16,104 nucleotides of DNA, taken from positions 1-16,104 of the forward strand of contig MU401915.1 in the NCBI GenBank assembly GCA_022579005.1, in the 5' to 3' direction. Position numbers and translations under genes: made by a program. Below are positions 1-8,944 of this stretch, piece by piece. The notes under the pieces are model-generated. The model made no database searches, had not been told where the DNA came from, and saw only the letters and a program-made list of their open reading frames with translations. This stretch comes from Poronia punctata. Taxonomy: Eukaryota; Ascomycota; Sordariomycetes; Xylariales; Xylariaceae. Position 1 is the first letter of the stretch. The number at the start of each line of letters is the position of its first letter.

Positions 1-126
1 TTAAAAGTTAAAAATAGTTAATTAAAGTTTTTTTATTAAGTTATTATTATTATTAATATAGCTTAAATAAGTATTTATTATATTTATTATATTTAGTATA
101 AGTAAAGGTTTTTTAATTATATTAAA
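1..126. other. AT-rich 5' flank, nothing identifiable
   Basis: This is sequence outside the outer retrotransposon. It is almost entirely A and T with scattered residual AGC and GCT, like the rest of the window. I see no reading frame, no RNA gene and no match to the other flank. It is probably more RIP-altered repeat DNA, but that is inferred from composition alone. Confidence 0.4.
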
Positions 127-131
127 CTTAT
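127..131. repeat. Target-site duplication, outer element, left copy (cttat)
   Basis: The five bases cttat lie directly before the left outer LTR and recur directly after the right one at 15132-15136. Five bp is the usual target duplication for Ty3/gypsy integrases. The match extends one base further (acttat at 126-131 and 15131-15136), so the boundary is uncertain by one base. I chose cttat because it makes both LTRs begin and end with TA, the RIP product of the canonical TG...CA. Confidence 0.7.
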
Positions 132-144
132 TAATACAACGTAT

Positions 145-152
145 TATAAAAG
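145..152 (+). promoter_or_regulatory. TATA-like box in the outer LTR
   Basis: The bases tataaaag occur 13 bases into the left LTR, and the right LTR has tataaaaa at the equivalent place (14945-14952). This is one of the few TATA-like strings conserved between both copies and lies where a short U3 promoter could be. In DNA this AT-rich the call is weak. Confidence 0.3.
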
Positions 153-222
153 GACCTATTTTAAGGATAAAGTCTTGTAGCCTGTAGATTAAATAGCTAA
201 ATTAAATAAGGACTAGCGCTTT

Positions 223-261
223 AAGGTTAATTAGTTAGTAATAACTAATTACCTTAACCTT
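223..261 (+). repeat. Conserved stem-loop in the outer LTR
   Basis: The arms taattagtta (228-237) and taactaatta (242-251) pair perfectly around the loop gtaa. The flanking aaggt and the further accttaacctt can lengthen the stem with a small bulge. The right LTR keeps the same arms and loop (15028-15051), and no base of the core hairpin differs between the copies although the LTRs differ at 21 sites elsewhere. It may be an RNA structure in the element transcript, such as a terminator or poly(A)-region hairpin. The function is inferred only. Confidence 0.45.
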
Positions 262-331
262 GCTAAACTTTTTCTTTTTTATATTATTAATTTATAGAAT
301 TTACTATACTACTTTATAGTTTTTTTTACTA

Positions 332-2112
332 AATAATATAGTAAGTTAATTAATTAATATAACCTATTTAGTTATATTTTACTTTTTTTTATAGCAGTAG
401 CTAAGTATAAATTAAGTATATTGTTTTTTAAGACCTTAGTACTTATTTTACACTTTTTTAAAGCCTAAATCCTAACTAAAGTAATAAGCAAAGTTGTTTT
501 TTAAGACTTTAAGCATTATTACTAAGTTAAAAACTAGTTAAAGTTATTTTTTTAAATTTTACTAACTAACGTTAATTATATTTTTATAAAAGCTTTTTTA
601 TATTAAGCAAAAACCTTATAAATAAGTTAAAATTATATAATTTTTTTTTAAATAGCTAAAGCTATCTTTATACTACTATATTTAAGTTATAAATAAAGTA
701 ATCTTTTATAGCGCTAACGTTTATAATTACTTTTACTAAGGGCTTAATTTATTAAAATGCTTAGTTATACTTTATACGTTATATACTGCTTATTTTTTTA
801 AACTTATAAAGTATAAAAATATTATATAAAATATTTATTTTTTTAAATTTATATTAAACGTTTTTTTTTACTTTTTATTTATTATATATATTTATTTTTT
901 ATATTACTTTTTAGTTAAGCTAAAAGCTAAATAAGCAAGCTAAATAAATAAAATAAATAATAATAGTAGCAAAGCTAATAGTAACCTTATTATAAGCAAT
1001 ATTAATAAATTAAGCTATAAGTTTTAAATAATTTACGCTGTTAATATATTAACTTTACTTAGTTATTATAACCTACTTAATTTTTAAGTACTACTTAAAC
1101 CTTAATAAAGCTTATAAAACAATTTATATACTATAAGCGCTAAAAATATTAAAAAATAAAAAAATAATAAAGTAATATAGCAAGCTTTAAAATAAAACAT
1201 ATTTAATTAAAAGCAGTTTTAAAAGCAAATAAATTAAATTATTAAGTACTTAGTAAATTAAATTAAAAAAGTAAACAATTTTTAAATAAATATAAAATTT
1301 AATATAAAGTTTATAATAAATAAAATAAACTTATTTATTTAAACTGCTTAAAGCAAGCTAGCAACACTATAATTATTAACTTTAGTATAAATATACTTTA
1401 TATAAAAGCAAGCATACTTTATATAAAAGCAAGTATACTTTATATAAAAGCAAGCATATTTTATATAAAAGCAAGCGTAGCTTATAATTTAAAAATAAGT
1501 TTAAATAATATAACTAGTATATATGCTAAAAATAAAAATAGCATACTTATAACTTACTTAGTAAATATTTAAACTTTATATATTTAAAATAAATATATTA
1601 TATAAAAAATTTTTAAACTTTAAAAGCTTTTTTTTAAGCTTAAATTAAGCTAACAACTTTTATAAAAATAGCAATTTATTATTATAAGTTAACTTTTAAT
1701 TAATTAGTTATATACTTTTTAAAAATAACTAACTTTAAGTTTAATTTATAAAGCTTTTAGCTTAATAGTTTTTAGTTTAACTTTTAACTAAACTAGTAAT
1801 AATAAATACTTTAAAAAGTTATTTTAACTATTTTAAAAAAACTTAATTTTTTATATTATATATATAGTTAAAATATAAACAAAAACTATAATAAACTAGA
1901 TAATAAATAAAATAGTAAGCAAAAGCCTTTAAAAAAAACTTTAAAAAAACTTAAATAATAATAATAATAGTTTTTTATAAAAACTATTAAAACTTATAAG
2001 TTTATAAAAACTACTTAAAAGTAATAAATACTTATACTATAACTTAATATTACTATTTAGCAACAATTTTAGTAATTAAAAAATAAAAATTAAAAAAGAA
2101 AATATTAGCACC
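332..2112 (+). other. Left arm of the outer element: leader and probable gag remnant
   Basis: This interval sits between the 5' LTR and the inner insertion, so by position it should hold the primer-binding site, leader and 5' part of gag. I cannot recognise a Gag motif or a primer-binding site. Its base skew changes at about 900: before that the + strand is T-rich, after it A-rich. Because the pol-coding strand of this element is also A-rich, coding may begin near 900. A four-unit 21-bp tandem repeat lies at 1393-1476. No open frame survives. Confidence 0.4.
1393..1476 (+). repeat. Tandem repeat, four units of 21 bp
   Basis: Four head-to-tail copies of a 21-bp unit (atactttatataaaagcaag plus c or t) occupy 1393-1413, 1414-1434, 1435-1455 and 1456-1476. 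They differ at only two sites, both C/T transitions (last base of unit 2, fourth base of unit 4). Twenty-one is a multiple of three, so the array would encode a seven-residue repeat if translated. One + frame (T-L-Y-K-S-K-H) and one further frame (I-L-Y-I-K-A-S) run through it without a stop. It lies in the presumed gag/leader part of the outer element. Confidence 0.85.
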
Positions 2113-2117
2113 TTTAT
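2113..2117. repeat. Target-site duplication, inner element, left copy (tttat)
   Basis: The bases tttat abut the left inner LTR and recur immediately after the right one (9234-9238). The choice gives LTR ends tataa...ttata, matching RIP-altered TG...CA with short terminal inverted repeats. A 5-bp match in AT-rich DNA can arise by chance, so the support comes from its exact position. Confidence 0.65.
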
Positions 2118-2406
2118 TATAATAGGTTAATAAATGTAGCTATTAGTACAAAGACCAATATACCTTTAAATTTAGGATTTAATCTAAACGTAAAAAAAAA
2201 AAAACTAAAATATATAGCTTAGTATTGTTTACACCTATTTATGTTTCCTTTATTTTAAGTATTTACTATAGCTCTTGCTATAAAAATACCTTTATTTGCA
2301 ACTTTAATTTAGTAGCTTATTTTGTTGCTTAAAGCCTTAACAAAAAGGTAGTAATAAGACCTTTATTTACATAGCTTTGCAACCCTTATACCCTTTTACT
2401 ATTATA
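2118..2406 (-). repeat. 3' LTR of the inner element (left copy)
   Basis: This 289-bp copy aligns without gaps to 8945-9233 at a constant offset of 6827. I count 30 differences, all transitions. Toward 2118 this copy is the better preserved one; toward 2406 it is the more mutated one. The - strand start tataat matches right-copy tataac, so the original was probably TGTAAC, a common start for fungal gypsy LTRs. Confidence 0.92.
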
Positions 2407-2407
2407 A

Positions 2408-2417
2408 TCTTCCCTTT
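2408..2417 (-). promoter_or_regulatory. Polypurine tract of the inner element
   Basis: On the - strand, aaagggaaga lies one base before the start of the 3' LTR. An uninterrupted purine run just inside the 3' LTR is the primer for plus-strand DNA synthesis in LTR retrotransposons. RIP turns G to A and C to T and so preserves purine or pyrimidine class, which makes a surviving tract credible. It also fixes the element's orientation. Confidence 0.75.
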
Positions 2418-2640
2418 ATAAAAAAGCAAACTTGTTTTAAGTTATATAAGTAATAAAAAAAAAAAAAAACCTTTTAGTTTAGTTATAAACTAAATAAGTA
2501 GTTTTTAAAACTAATATTTTTAAGTAAAGCAAAGTTGCTTTTAGTATACGCAATAGCTTAAAGTAATAAAGGCCTTAAATTTCTAGTCCTTTATTGCTAC
2601 GCTATAGTTAGTTTTAAAAAGTAAGCGCTAATTTCTTTTT
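2418..2640 (-). other. 3' untranslated region of the inner element
   Basis: This lies between the polypurine tract and the tail of the pol remnant. It includes a 13-base A run near 2456-2469 and scattered residual GC. I see no motif or frame. By position it is the 3' untranslated part of the element. Confidence 0.35.
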
Positions 2641-2706
2641 ATATTAATTATATTAGCCTTTAGCTAATTTACAAGTTTTTTAAATACTTTTAATTACAAA
2701 AGTAGC

Positions 2707-2760
2707 TTATTAAAATCTAAATATTTATATTTATTAAATATTTAATTTCTTATTTCTTTT
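2707..2760. repeat. 54-bp dispersed repeat, copy A
   Basis: This matches 6114-6167 in the same orientation with four differences, three of them C/T or G/A. A 28-base core (2717-2744) is exact. This copy lies in the tail behind the chromodomain; the other lies in the linker between protease and RT. Both read on the - strand as I-F-N-K-Y-K-Y-L in the pol sense. The match is longer than I would expect by chance even at this AT content, but the sequence is simple. Confidence 0.55.
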
Positions 2761-2899
2761 TTAGCTTTTTTTTATTTACAACGTTTTATTTAATTATTAC
2801 CTTATAAAAGTAGTTTATTATTATTAAAATAAAGTTTAATAAAATTTTCTTTTTTAGCAGCGTATAGCTACTTAGTTAGTTATTTTAAAAGTTTTAGTT

Positions 2900-3075
2900 T
2901 TTTTAAATACGCTTTATAATATTAATATAATTTAAAAAGAGCATATTTTAAATTAAAAGCAAGGTACTAAGTATTATCTAGATTTTAACCTTTTTATAAT
3001 ACTTAGTAGTATAGTTTTTTATATTAAACATAAAAACTAAAAACCTTTTTAACTTTTTATTTTTTATTACTAGTT
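2900..3075 (-). pseudogene. Chromodomain remnant of the inner element
   Basis: Read on the - strand the segment gives E/K-V-E/K-K-V, then K-K-L-Y-Y-stop-V-L-stop-K-G, then N-L-D-N-T-stop-Y-L-A, then N-L-K-Y-A. With stops read as Trp or Gln this fits the chromodomain core (VEKV...LxYxVxWKG...NTWYPASNLKxAP) found at the C-terminus of fungal chromovirus integrases. The domain binds modified histone tails and steers integration toward heterochromatin. The NTW(Y) codons lie at about 2964-2978. It is in frame with the integrase core upstream. Confidence 0.8.
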
Positions 3076-3679
3076 TTTTAGTTAATTTTTTTAAGTAGTT
3101 TAAATAGTGCTTAACTTAATAACAAGTTATTAAAATACTTATAAAGTTAATTAGTATAAAACTATTAGTTGCTTTGCTAATTAAATAGCAAATCTAAGCA
3201 ATAAGTATTTTTAAATTTAACTTTTAAAATATAGTAGTGCTAACAAGTTATAAAAAAGTTTAACTTATTACTAAGTTAATTTGTTTATATTTTTATTTTT
3301 TAAATAATATATACTAAGTTATTTACTTTAAAGTTAAGTTTTTTTTAATATTTGTTAGCTTATATAGTTATTTATTTTTAAGCTTTTATTACTGCTTGCT
3401 TTATAATAATAATATATTTTTAAACCTTTAAAGCAAAATTTTAAGCTTTTTAACGTATTAATTATTTAGTTAGTATTAAACTGCTAAAATTTTTAGTTTT
3501 AAATTTTTAGTTATAACTTATTTTTATTAGTTTTTTTATAATAACTTTTTAAAAAAATAGTTTTTTTAAAAGTTTATATAGCATAAAAGCTTAAACTACG
3601 TTTATAGCTAGTAAACTTTAAAACTAATTATTTTAAAAATAGCTAATATATAGTTAAAGTTATTACTTTAAATATTAGT

Positions 3680-4095
3680 TTATAATTTTAGCTTAATTAG
3701 CAGTTTATTTATACTTTATAGCAATAAAGTTAAGTTTAGTGCTATAAATATAAGCTAACTTGTTTATAAAATTAAAAATAAATTAAAAACTTTAGTTATT
3801 AATAAAACTTTTTAGCTATTTAAAAACTTAATAAAGTTTTTTATAATATATTTAAGCTATATTTTTAGCTATTACTATATTTTTATAAGCAATTATTTAT
3901 AATAGTTTAAAAAAGCTATTAATAATTACTAATACGTTATTATAACTATACTTATTATAAAAAAAGCTTTTAAAGTTTAAAATTAAATATTGCTAAAAAT
4001 ATTTTAATACTAAAAAAAAAGTTAACTTTTTTAGTGCTTTATTTTTAAGCGCTTTAAAAGCTTTATATAAGCAGTTAACAATATATTTATTTATA
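3680..4095 (-). pseudogene. Integrase core remnant of the inner element (D, D35E)
   Basis: The three catalytic positions can be placed on the - strand in one frame. The first Asp is at 3975-3977 in L-N-F-K-S-F (family M-D-F-K-S-F), now AAC. The second Asp is at 3795-3797 in F-I-N-N (family sD-R-G-x-Q-F-I-S follows), also AAC. The Glu is at 3687-3689 in T-A-N-Q-A-K-I-I-N-Q-Y-L (family T-D-G-Q-T-E-x-x-N-Q-Y-L), now AAA. Exactly 35 codons separate the last two, the classic DD35E spacing. Upstream, a Y-I-V-N-C stretch marks the end of the zinc-binding HHCC region. All three residues are changed by G to A only. Confidence 0.87.
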
Positions 4096-4485
4096 TTTTT
4101 ATATAAACTAGCTTACTAATATTATTAAAATACTAGTTTGCAAGTTTTTTTATAGCTTAAATATATAATAATAATAAAAACGTAAGCTTTGTAAATAATT
4201 TTTATTTTTAAGTTTGCTATATTAAGCACTACTAACTATTTTTTATAAAGCAACAATTTTTTTATTATTAACTAATTTAAGTTTTTAGCTTAAGCTTAGT
4301 TTTATAACTTTTAAAAACTAAAATACTTTTTATTAGCTTATAAAATAATATTAATTAATATATAACCTAATAAATTAAGTACTTTTTAATCTTTTATAAT
4401 GCAAATTTTAGTTTTTTAAATAGCTAGTTAAAATAAAGCTATAGTTTTTTATTTATTTTTTTTTTTTATTAAGTTTTTAAATTTT

Positions 4486-4870
4486 TTTAAAGTTATAATA
4501 AAATATTAGCTAAAATATTTTTTACTTTTAAATAATAAATAATAATAAAGTTATATTAAAATATTAACTTAGCTTATTTAGCTTATTTTAAGTTAAGTAC
4601 TTTTTTAACTATAAAGTATTTAAGTGCTAAATAATTTATTAAAATTATAAAAAGCTTTTAGTTTTGCAATCTAACTAGTTTTACTTTTTAATAAAGTAAA
4701 CTTTTAATAACTATAAGCATTTTTTTATTATAAATTTTATAATTTAATTTAGCTTTATATAAAGTTTTTAAATAAAAAGCTACTAGTTTTTAGTTATTAT
4801 TTACAAAATCCTTTTAAAATAGTACTTTAGCTGCTACTTTATTAAATATATTAGTTTTTATAAAGGTTTT
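4486..4870 (-). pseudogene. RNase H remnant of the inner element
   Basis: Downstream of RT on the - strand, the reading T-N-I-F-N-K-V-A-A-K-V-L-F fits the start of the gypsy RNase H domain (TDAS...GAVLxQ). V-A-F-L-F-K-N-F follows (family V-A-F-x-S-K), then N-Y-K-I-Y-N-K-K-M-L-I-V-I-K (family N-Y-x-I-x-D-K-E-x-L-A-I-V). It closes with N-I-L-A-N-I-L-L (family N-x-x-A-D-A-L-S-R) near 4486-4522. Frame shifts occur between blocks, so several indels or errors have accumulated. The enzyme would have degraded the RNA strand of the RNA-DNA hybrid. Confidence 0.8.
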
Positions 4871-5099
4871 AGCTTTAAAAAAAAAGTATTAAAAAACAAG
4901 TACTTTTATTAAAGTTTTTTTAATTAGTTAAAAGCTTTTTAGCATTTTTTAGTTTACTATAGTATTAAAGTTGCAATTATTAAATTATTTAAAAGCTTTG
5001 CTATTTTTTTATATTTATAAATAAATTAGCAATAAAAGTTATAAAAGCTAAAAAACAACTATACTTTTTTTAAGCTAGCTTTTTTTTTTTTATTATAAA

Positions 5100-5800
5100 A
5101 AAAGTTTTAATTTTAAATTACTTCTACTTTGCCTAAATTTACCTTTACGCTATTAGTGCTAATAATAAATTTTAAAAACTTAGTTTTAATAATATAAAAC
5201 TTATATTTTTTAATATTAGCTTATAGTCTTGCCTTTTTTAGTTAGTTAAAAACTTAAAATATATAGTGCCTATGTTTTAGTTTTATATTTAAATATATAA
5301 AAATATTATTAATATAAGCAGTATAAAACATATTAAAATACTTTTAAAGTATATTATTAATAAACTACTAAAAAGTAGCTAGTTTATTTATTAAACTAAA
5401 AAAAAGCACTTTAAATCTATATATTTTATACTTTATTTAAAAAGCTATTAAGTTTTTATTTTTTTTAGCTATTTTAATATAATAAAAAGCTTATTAAATA
5501 TTAATTTTTATAAACTATTTTACTTTAATAAGTTAAGCTAGCGTTTTATTAATTAGTAGTAAAAAGTAGCAGTTTTTTTATGTTATAATATTTATTTTTT
5601 AATAGTTAATATAAAAACAAAGCAATTTTTTTTTTTTAAGTAAACAATACTAGTGCTGCTTAAAAAACTAAAATAAGTTTTATAAAGCTTTTTTTTAAGT
5701 TGTTTTAAATATATTTTTAATAAGTTTTTGCTTTTTTTAGCGTTATTTTATATAAAGAGCTATATTTTAAAAATTTAAAATCTTTTATTAAAATAATATA
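5100..5800 (-). pseudogene. Reverse transcriptase remnant of the inner element
   Basis: On the - strand L-L-L-I-N-K-T-L-A leads to motif A, F-I-K-I-N-I-stop-stop-A-F (family F-T-K-I-D-I-R-Q-A-F), with the catalytic Asp codon at 5500-5502 now AAT. Motif C reads A-Y-I-N-N-I-F-I-Y (family A-Y-I-D-D-I-L-I-Y-S) at about 5293-5319, with the two Asp codons 5305-5310 both AAT. The next block, A-N-I-K-K-Y-K-F then F-L-K-F-I-I-S-T-N, matches the thumb side (A-D-I-x-K-C-E-F, Y-L-G-x-I-I-S). Motifs A and C are in the same frame and 64 codons apart, normal for this enzyme. A nearby GKVEVI segment (about 5115-5135) is unusually well preserved. Confidence 0.9.
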
Positions 5801-6113
5801 ATAGTTTACTTTTTTTTAATAAGGTAGCATTTTATTAAAGCTTACCTTATTAAATATATTAAAGTATTTATAGTATTGTTTTAGTACTATTTGCTTAATT
5901 TAATTTTATAGTTTTTTATTATTAGCAAGCAGCATTTTTTTTTGCTTATATTTAATAATTTAATTTATTTTTTTTAAGCTAGTAATACTAGCTTTTATAT
6001 TATTTTACTTAATAAATATAATAAAAGCTTTAATTATTAACGTTAATATTTATATTAGTTAATATTTATATTATTTAATATAATTATACTTTAACTTATA
6101 AACTTTTTAAGTA

Positions 6114-6167
6114 TTATTAAAAACTAAATATTTATATTTATTAAATATTTAGTTTTTTATTTTTTTT
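6114..6167. repeat. 54-bp dispersed repeat, copy B
   Basis: This is the partner of 2707-2760, in the same orientation. It lies between the protease and RT remnants, where gypsy Pol has a linker typically carrying a P-x-x-Y-x-x-F motif; the - strand reading I-F-N-K-Y-K-Y-L could be that motif. This is probably the native location, and the copy behind the chromodomain the derived one, but that direction is only an inference. Confidence 0.5.
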
Positions 6168-6539
6168 AAGGTTTTAAATTAAGCTTAAAAGAAATATTAT
6201 AGTTTTTTTTATTAAAAATTTGCTTTATTTAATTATAACCTTATTAGATCTAATTAGCGCCTAAGTTTTTTTTTTAAGCTTATAAAGGTCTTAAAATTAT
6301 AATTAGTTTAGCTAGCTTATTTTATTTTTTAACTTTTAAATTTGTTATTAAATTTAAATAATAACCTTATTTAGTTTAGCTATACGTTTATCTTGTTGTT
6401 GCTTATTTTTTATATTTATTAACTTTTTTTTTTATAACATTTTTAGTAGCAAAAAGATTTTAAATTAAGTTTTTAGCTTTATTTATAAAAATCTTAAAAA
6501 ATTAGTAGTTAGGTTTTTATTTAATTAAAAAAAGCATTT

Positions 6540-6880
6540 AGTATTGTTTTAAGTTTATAAAAACGTTATAGTAATAAATTTTTTTTTTTAATAATTATAT
6601 TATATTTTATATTAACAATTAAAAAAAAAATATTTTTAACAATACGCCCTTGTATACATAAATAGGCTTAAAAGCCTTAATTTATAGCCTATACTGCTTT
6701 TTTATTATATTTAGCAACTTTTGCAAGTTTAAAGCTTTAAATTTTATTTAAGTTTAAATACTTTAGTACCTTTATTATAAAACTTATATTTAATAGCAAG
6801 TATACGTTTACTTTTATGTTTATAAAAGCTTTAGTAGTTAAAGTATATTTATTATTTATTAACGTATAATTAATAGTTAA
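6540..6880 (-). pseudogene. Aspartic protease remnant of the inner element
   Basis: On the - strand L-I-N-N-K-Y-T-L-T-T-K-A-F-I fits the active-site loop L-I-D-S-G-x-T of chromovirus proteases. The D-S-G codons are at 6848-6856, now AAT AAT AAA, each reachable by G to A. About 250 bases further on, V-N-I-K-Y-N-I-I (near 6595-6620) fits the hydrophobic D-V-I-L-G strand. The enzyme would have cut the Gag-Pol polyprotein. It is not in the same frame as RT. Confidence 0.65.
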
Positions 6881-6899
6881 AAAACTTTTTTTAAAAAAA

Positions 6900-8944
6900 G
6901 TCTTTAAAAAGTTAAAAAAAATATTTTAATAAGTATTTATACTTAAAGCTAATATAATAAATAGCTTAAAATAAAAAGCTAGTTTTTTTAAGCTTAGTTT
7001 TTTACTTTTTTAAGTATAAAAGTATTTTTTATTGCTTTTATTATAATAAAATTAACGTAAACAAAGTTTAATTAGTTAAAGTAAAACTTTTTTAAACAAT
7101 TATTGCTTTAATAACTTTAAATATAGCAAGTAAAATATTATTTTTTAAATATTAACAGCTTTGCTTGCTTAAAAAAAGGTTTAGCGTAAATTTTAACATT
7201 TCTAGCCCTTGTTTTTAAATAAAAAATTTTATAGTATTTATTTTTTATACTTTATTTAGCAAATTAAGTTAAAGTAAGCTATAAAGTAGTTAGTTAACTA
7301 GTTTTTACTTTTTTTTTTTTAGTATTAACTTTAAAGTTAAAGGATGCTTTAGTTTTTACTTTTTTCTTATTTAAAAAGTTTTTATATTATTAATAGTTAA
7401 ATATTTAAGCATATTTGTAGTACTTAGAAAAAGTTATTAAAAAGTTTACTTTTTTTAATAAGCAAAATATATTTAGTTAATTTAGTAGCTTATTATATAT
7501 ATTATTTTTAAACTTAAATAGTAAAATATAAGCTTAACTAGCTTATTTAGTAAATTTAATTTTAAAGTTATTAAATTTATTATTATTGCTTATATAAAGG
7601 TTTTAGTACTTAATTTAAGCTATTTTATACTTGTTTAAATTATAGTATTATTAATATAAATAATATAGTACTTTTTTTAACGTTTTTAAAAGTAGCTTTT
7701 AATTATTTTTTGCTATAATAAATAATATTAATTTTTTAGCTGCTAACCTGCTTATATAACTAATAATATAAGTAACTTTATTATAGTTATTAATAAAGTA
7801 ATTTAAATTAAGCTATAACTTTTTTTTTAAAAGCATATACTAGTATTTAAAGCAAACCTTTACTTTATTTTTAGCTTTATTATTAGTAAAAATAAGCAAA
7901 AAATCTATTTTAGCAAATTATTTAGTATTATTTAATAACTTAAAGGCTAAAGTGCTTTATTAGCTTTTTTAAGTTAAATTAGTTATAGCAGCTACTATTA
8001 AAATAATTTATTTTTTTAGTATATTTTTTTTTTTTTTTAATTTTTATGCTTTATTTTCTTAAGCACTAGCAGTATTAAGGTTTATAGTTTTTTTTACGTT
8101 TACTAAACTAGTTTTATTTTAAGTTGTAGTTTTTAGTTTAACAGCTTATACTTATAAAATTTAAGCGTTTTAATTTATTGTTTTTAGCATATAATATTAT
8201 TTTTTAATAATTTTAAAATATACAATATTTATTAATAATTAATGCTTAAACTTTTAAAATATAGTTACAAGGTGCTTTATTACTAATTAATTAAACTTTT
8301 TTTTAGTTAGCAAACTATTAAATAAATTAAAAGCATTTTATTTATTTAAGGTAACAGCTTAAAAAAAAACAGCTAAAGCTTTTTTAGTATTTAAAAAATA
8401 TGCTATATTAGTTTTTACTTAAATTTAAAAATTAGCTTTAATTTTAAGCATTGTTAATTAGTATTAGTTTTATTTTTAAATCTTATTTTTAGCAACATTA
8501 AATAAAAAAAATTTTAAAGTAGTAAGTAGTAAATTAATATTAAGTTCTTTTTTTTTAACCTTGTTATTTTAACTTTTTATAAAAAAAAGCTTTAAGTCTT
8601 ATAATAACTAGCTAAATTTTATAAACTGCTGCTATACTATACTATTATATTTTAATTTTTTTTTTTTTAGTTAAAAGTAGTACATAGTACTTAAGTTAAA
8701 TTAAGCTTAGTAATAAGCTTTAGCTGCTATATAGTTAGTATTTAAAAAGCAAACTTCTTTTAGCATATTGTTAATAAAAGTTTTTTATTTAGTAGGTTAT
8801 AAAAAACTAAATATTTAATAAATTAAGTCTAATTAATTTAATATATTAAGTTTATTTAGTTTAACGTATTAAATAAGTAAGATATTATATTTTTTAAAAA
8901 AATAATTAAAGTCTTTTTAAACAGTAATAAAGCAACGTTTAAAT
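6900..8944 (-). other. Probable gag and leader region of the inner element, unrecognisable
   Basis: By position this is the stretch from the 5' LTR to the protease, so it should hold the primer-binding site and gag. I could not find a zinc knuckle, a conserved Gag block or a tRNA-complementary primer site beside the LTR (8915-8944). The + strand is T-rich, consistent with - strand coding. Short islands with more C remain near 7195-7210 (atttctagcccttg). Confidence 0.4.

Larger units (their letters stand above)
132..331 (+). repeat. 5' LTR of the outer element
   Basis: The 200-bp left LTR aligns without gaps to 14932-15131. I count 21 differences, all transitions. In the first about 140 bases this copy keeps G or C where the right copy has A or T; in the last about 60 bases it is T where the right copy is C. 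It starts taata and ends tacta, which fits an original TG...CA pair after RIP. It holds a TATA-like box (145-152) and a conserved stem-loop (223-261). The likely role is promoter and polyadenylation control of the element, now dead. Confidence 0.9.
2641..6880 (-). pseudogene. Inner element pol remnant (PR-RT-RH-IN-chromodomain)
   Basis: Reading the - strand through its stops gives recognisable family patterns in gypsy order: protease near 6848, RT core 5500-5100, RNase H 4870-4486, integrase core 4095-3680 and chromodomain 3075-2900, followed by a charged tail to about 2640. Length and order match a fungal chromovirus Pol. Catalytic Asp codons read Asn throughout (GAY to AAY), and stops stand at Trp, Gln and Arg positions. 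RT (from motif A to the segment after the YxDD box) is in one frame; integrase and chromodomain share another frame; the protease is in the third. Gag, expected at 6900-8900, is not recognisable. The protein would have made cDNA from the element's RNA, processed Gag-Pol and inserted the cDNA. No activity is possible now. Confidence 0.88.

Noticed and set aside
1393..1476. Possible CRISPR array
   Set aside because: The 21-bp units abut each other with no spacers, so this is a simple tandem repeat.
8915..8944. tRNA primer-binding site of the inner element
   Set aside because: The bases inside the 5' LTR (read on the - strand, atttaaacgttgc) do not clearly match a tRNA 3' end even allowing RIP changes. 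A self-priming mechanism cannot be judged from this.
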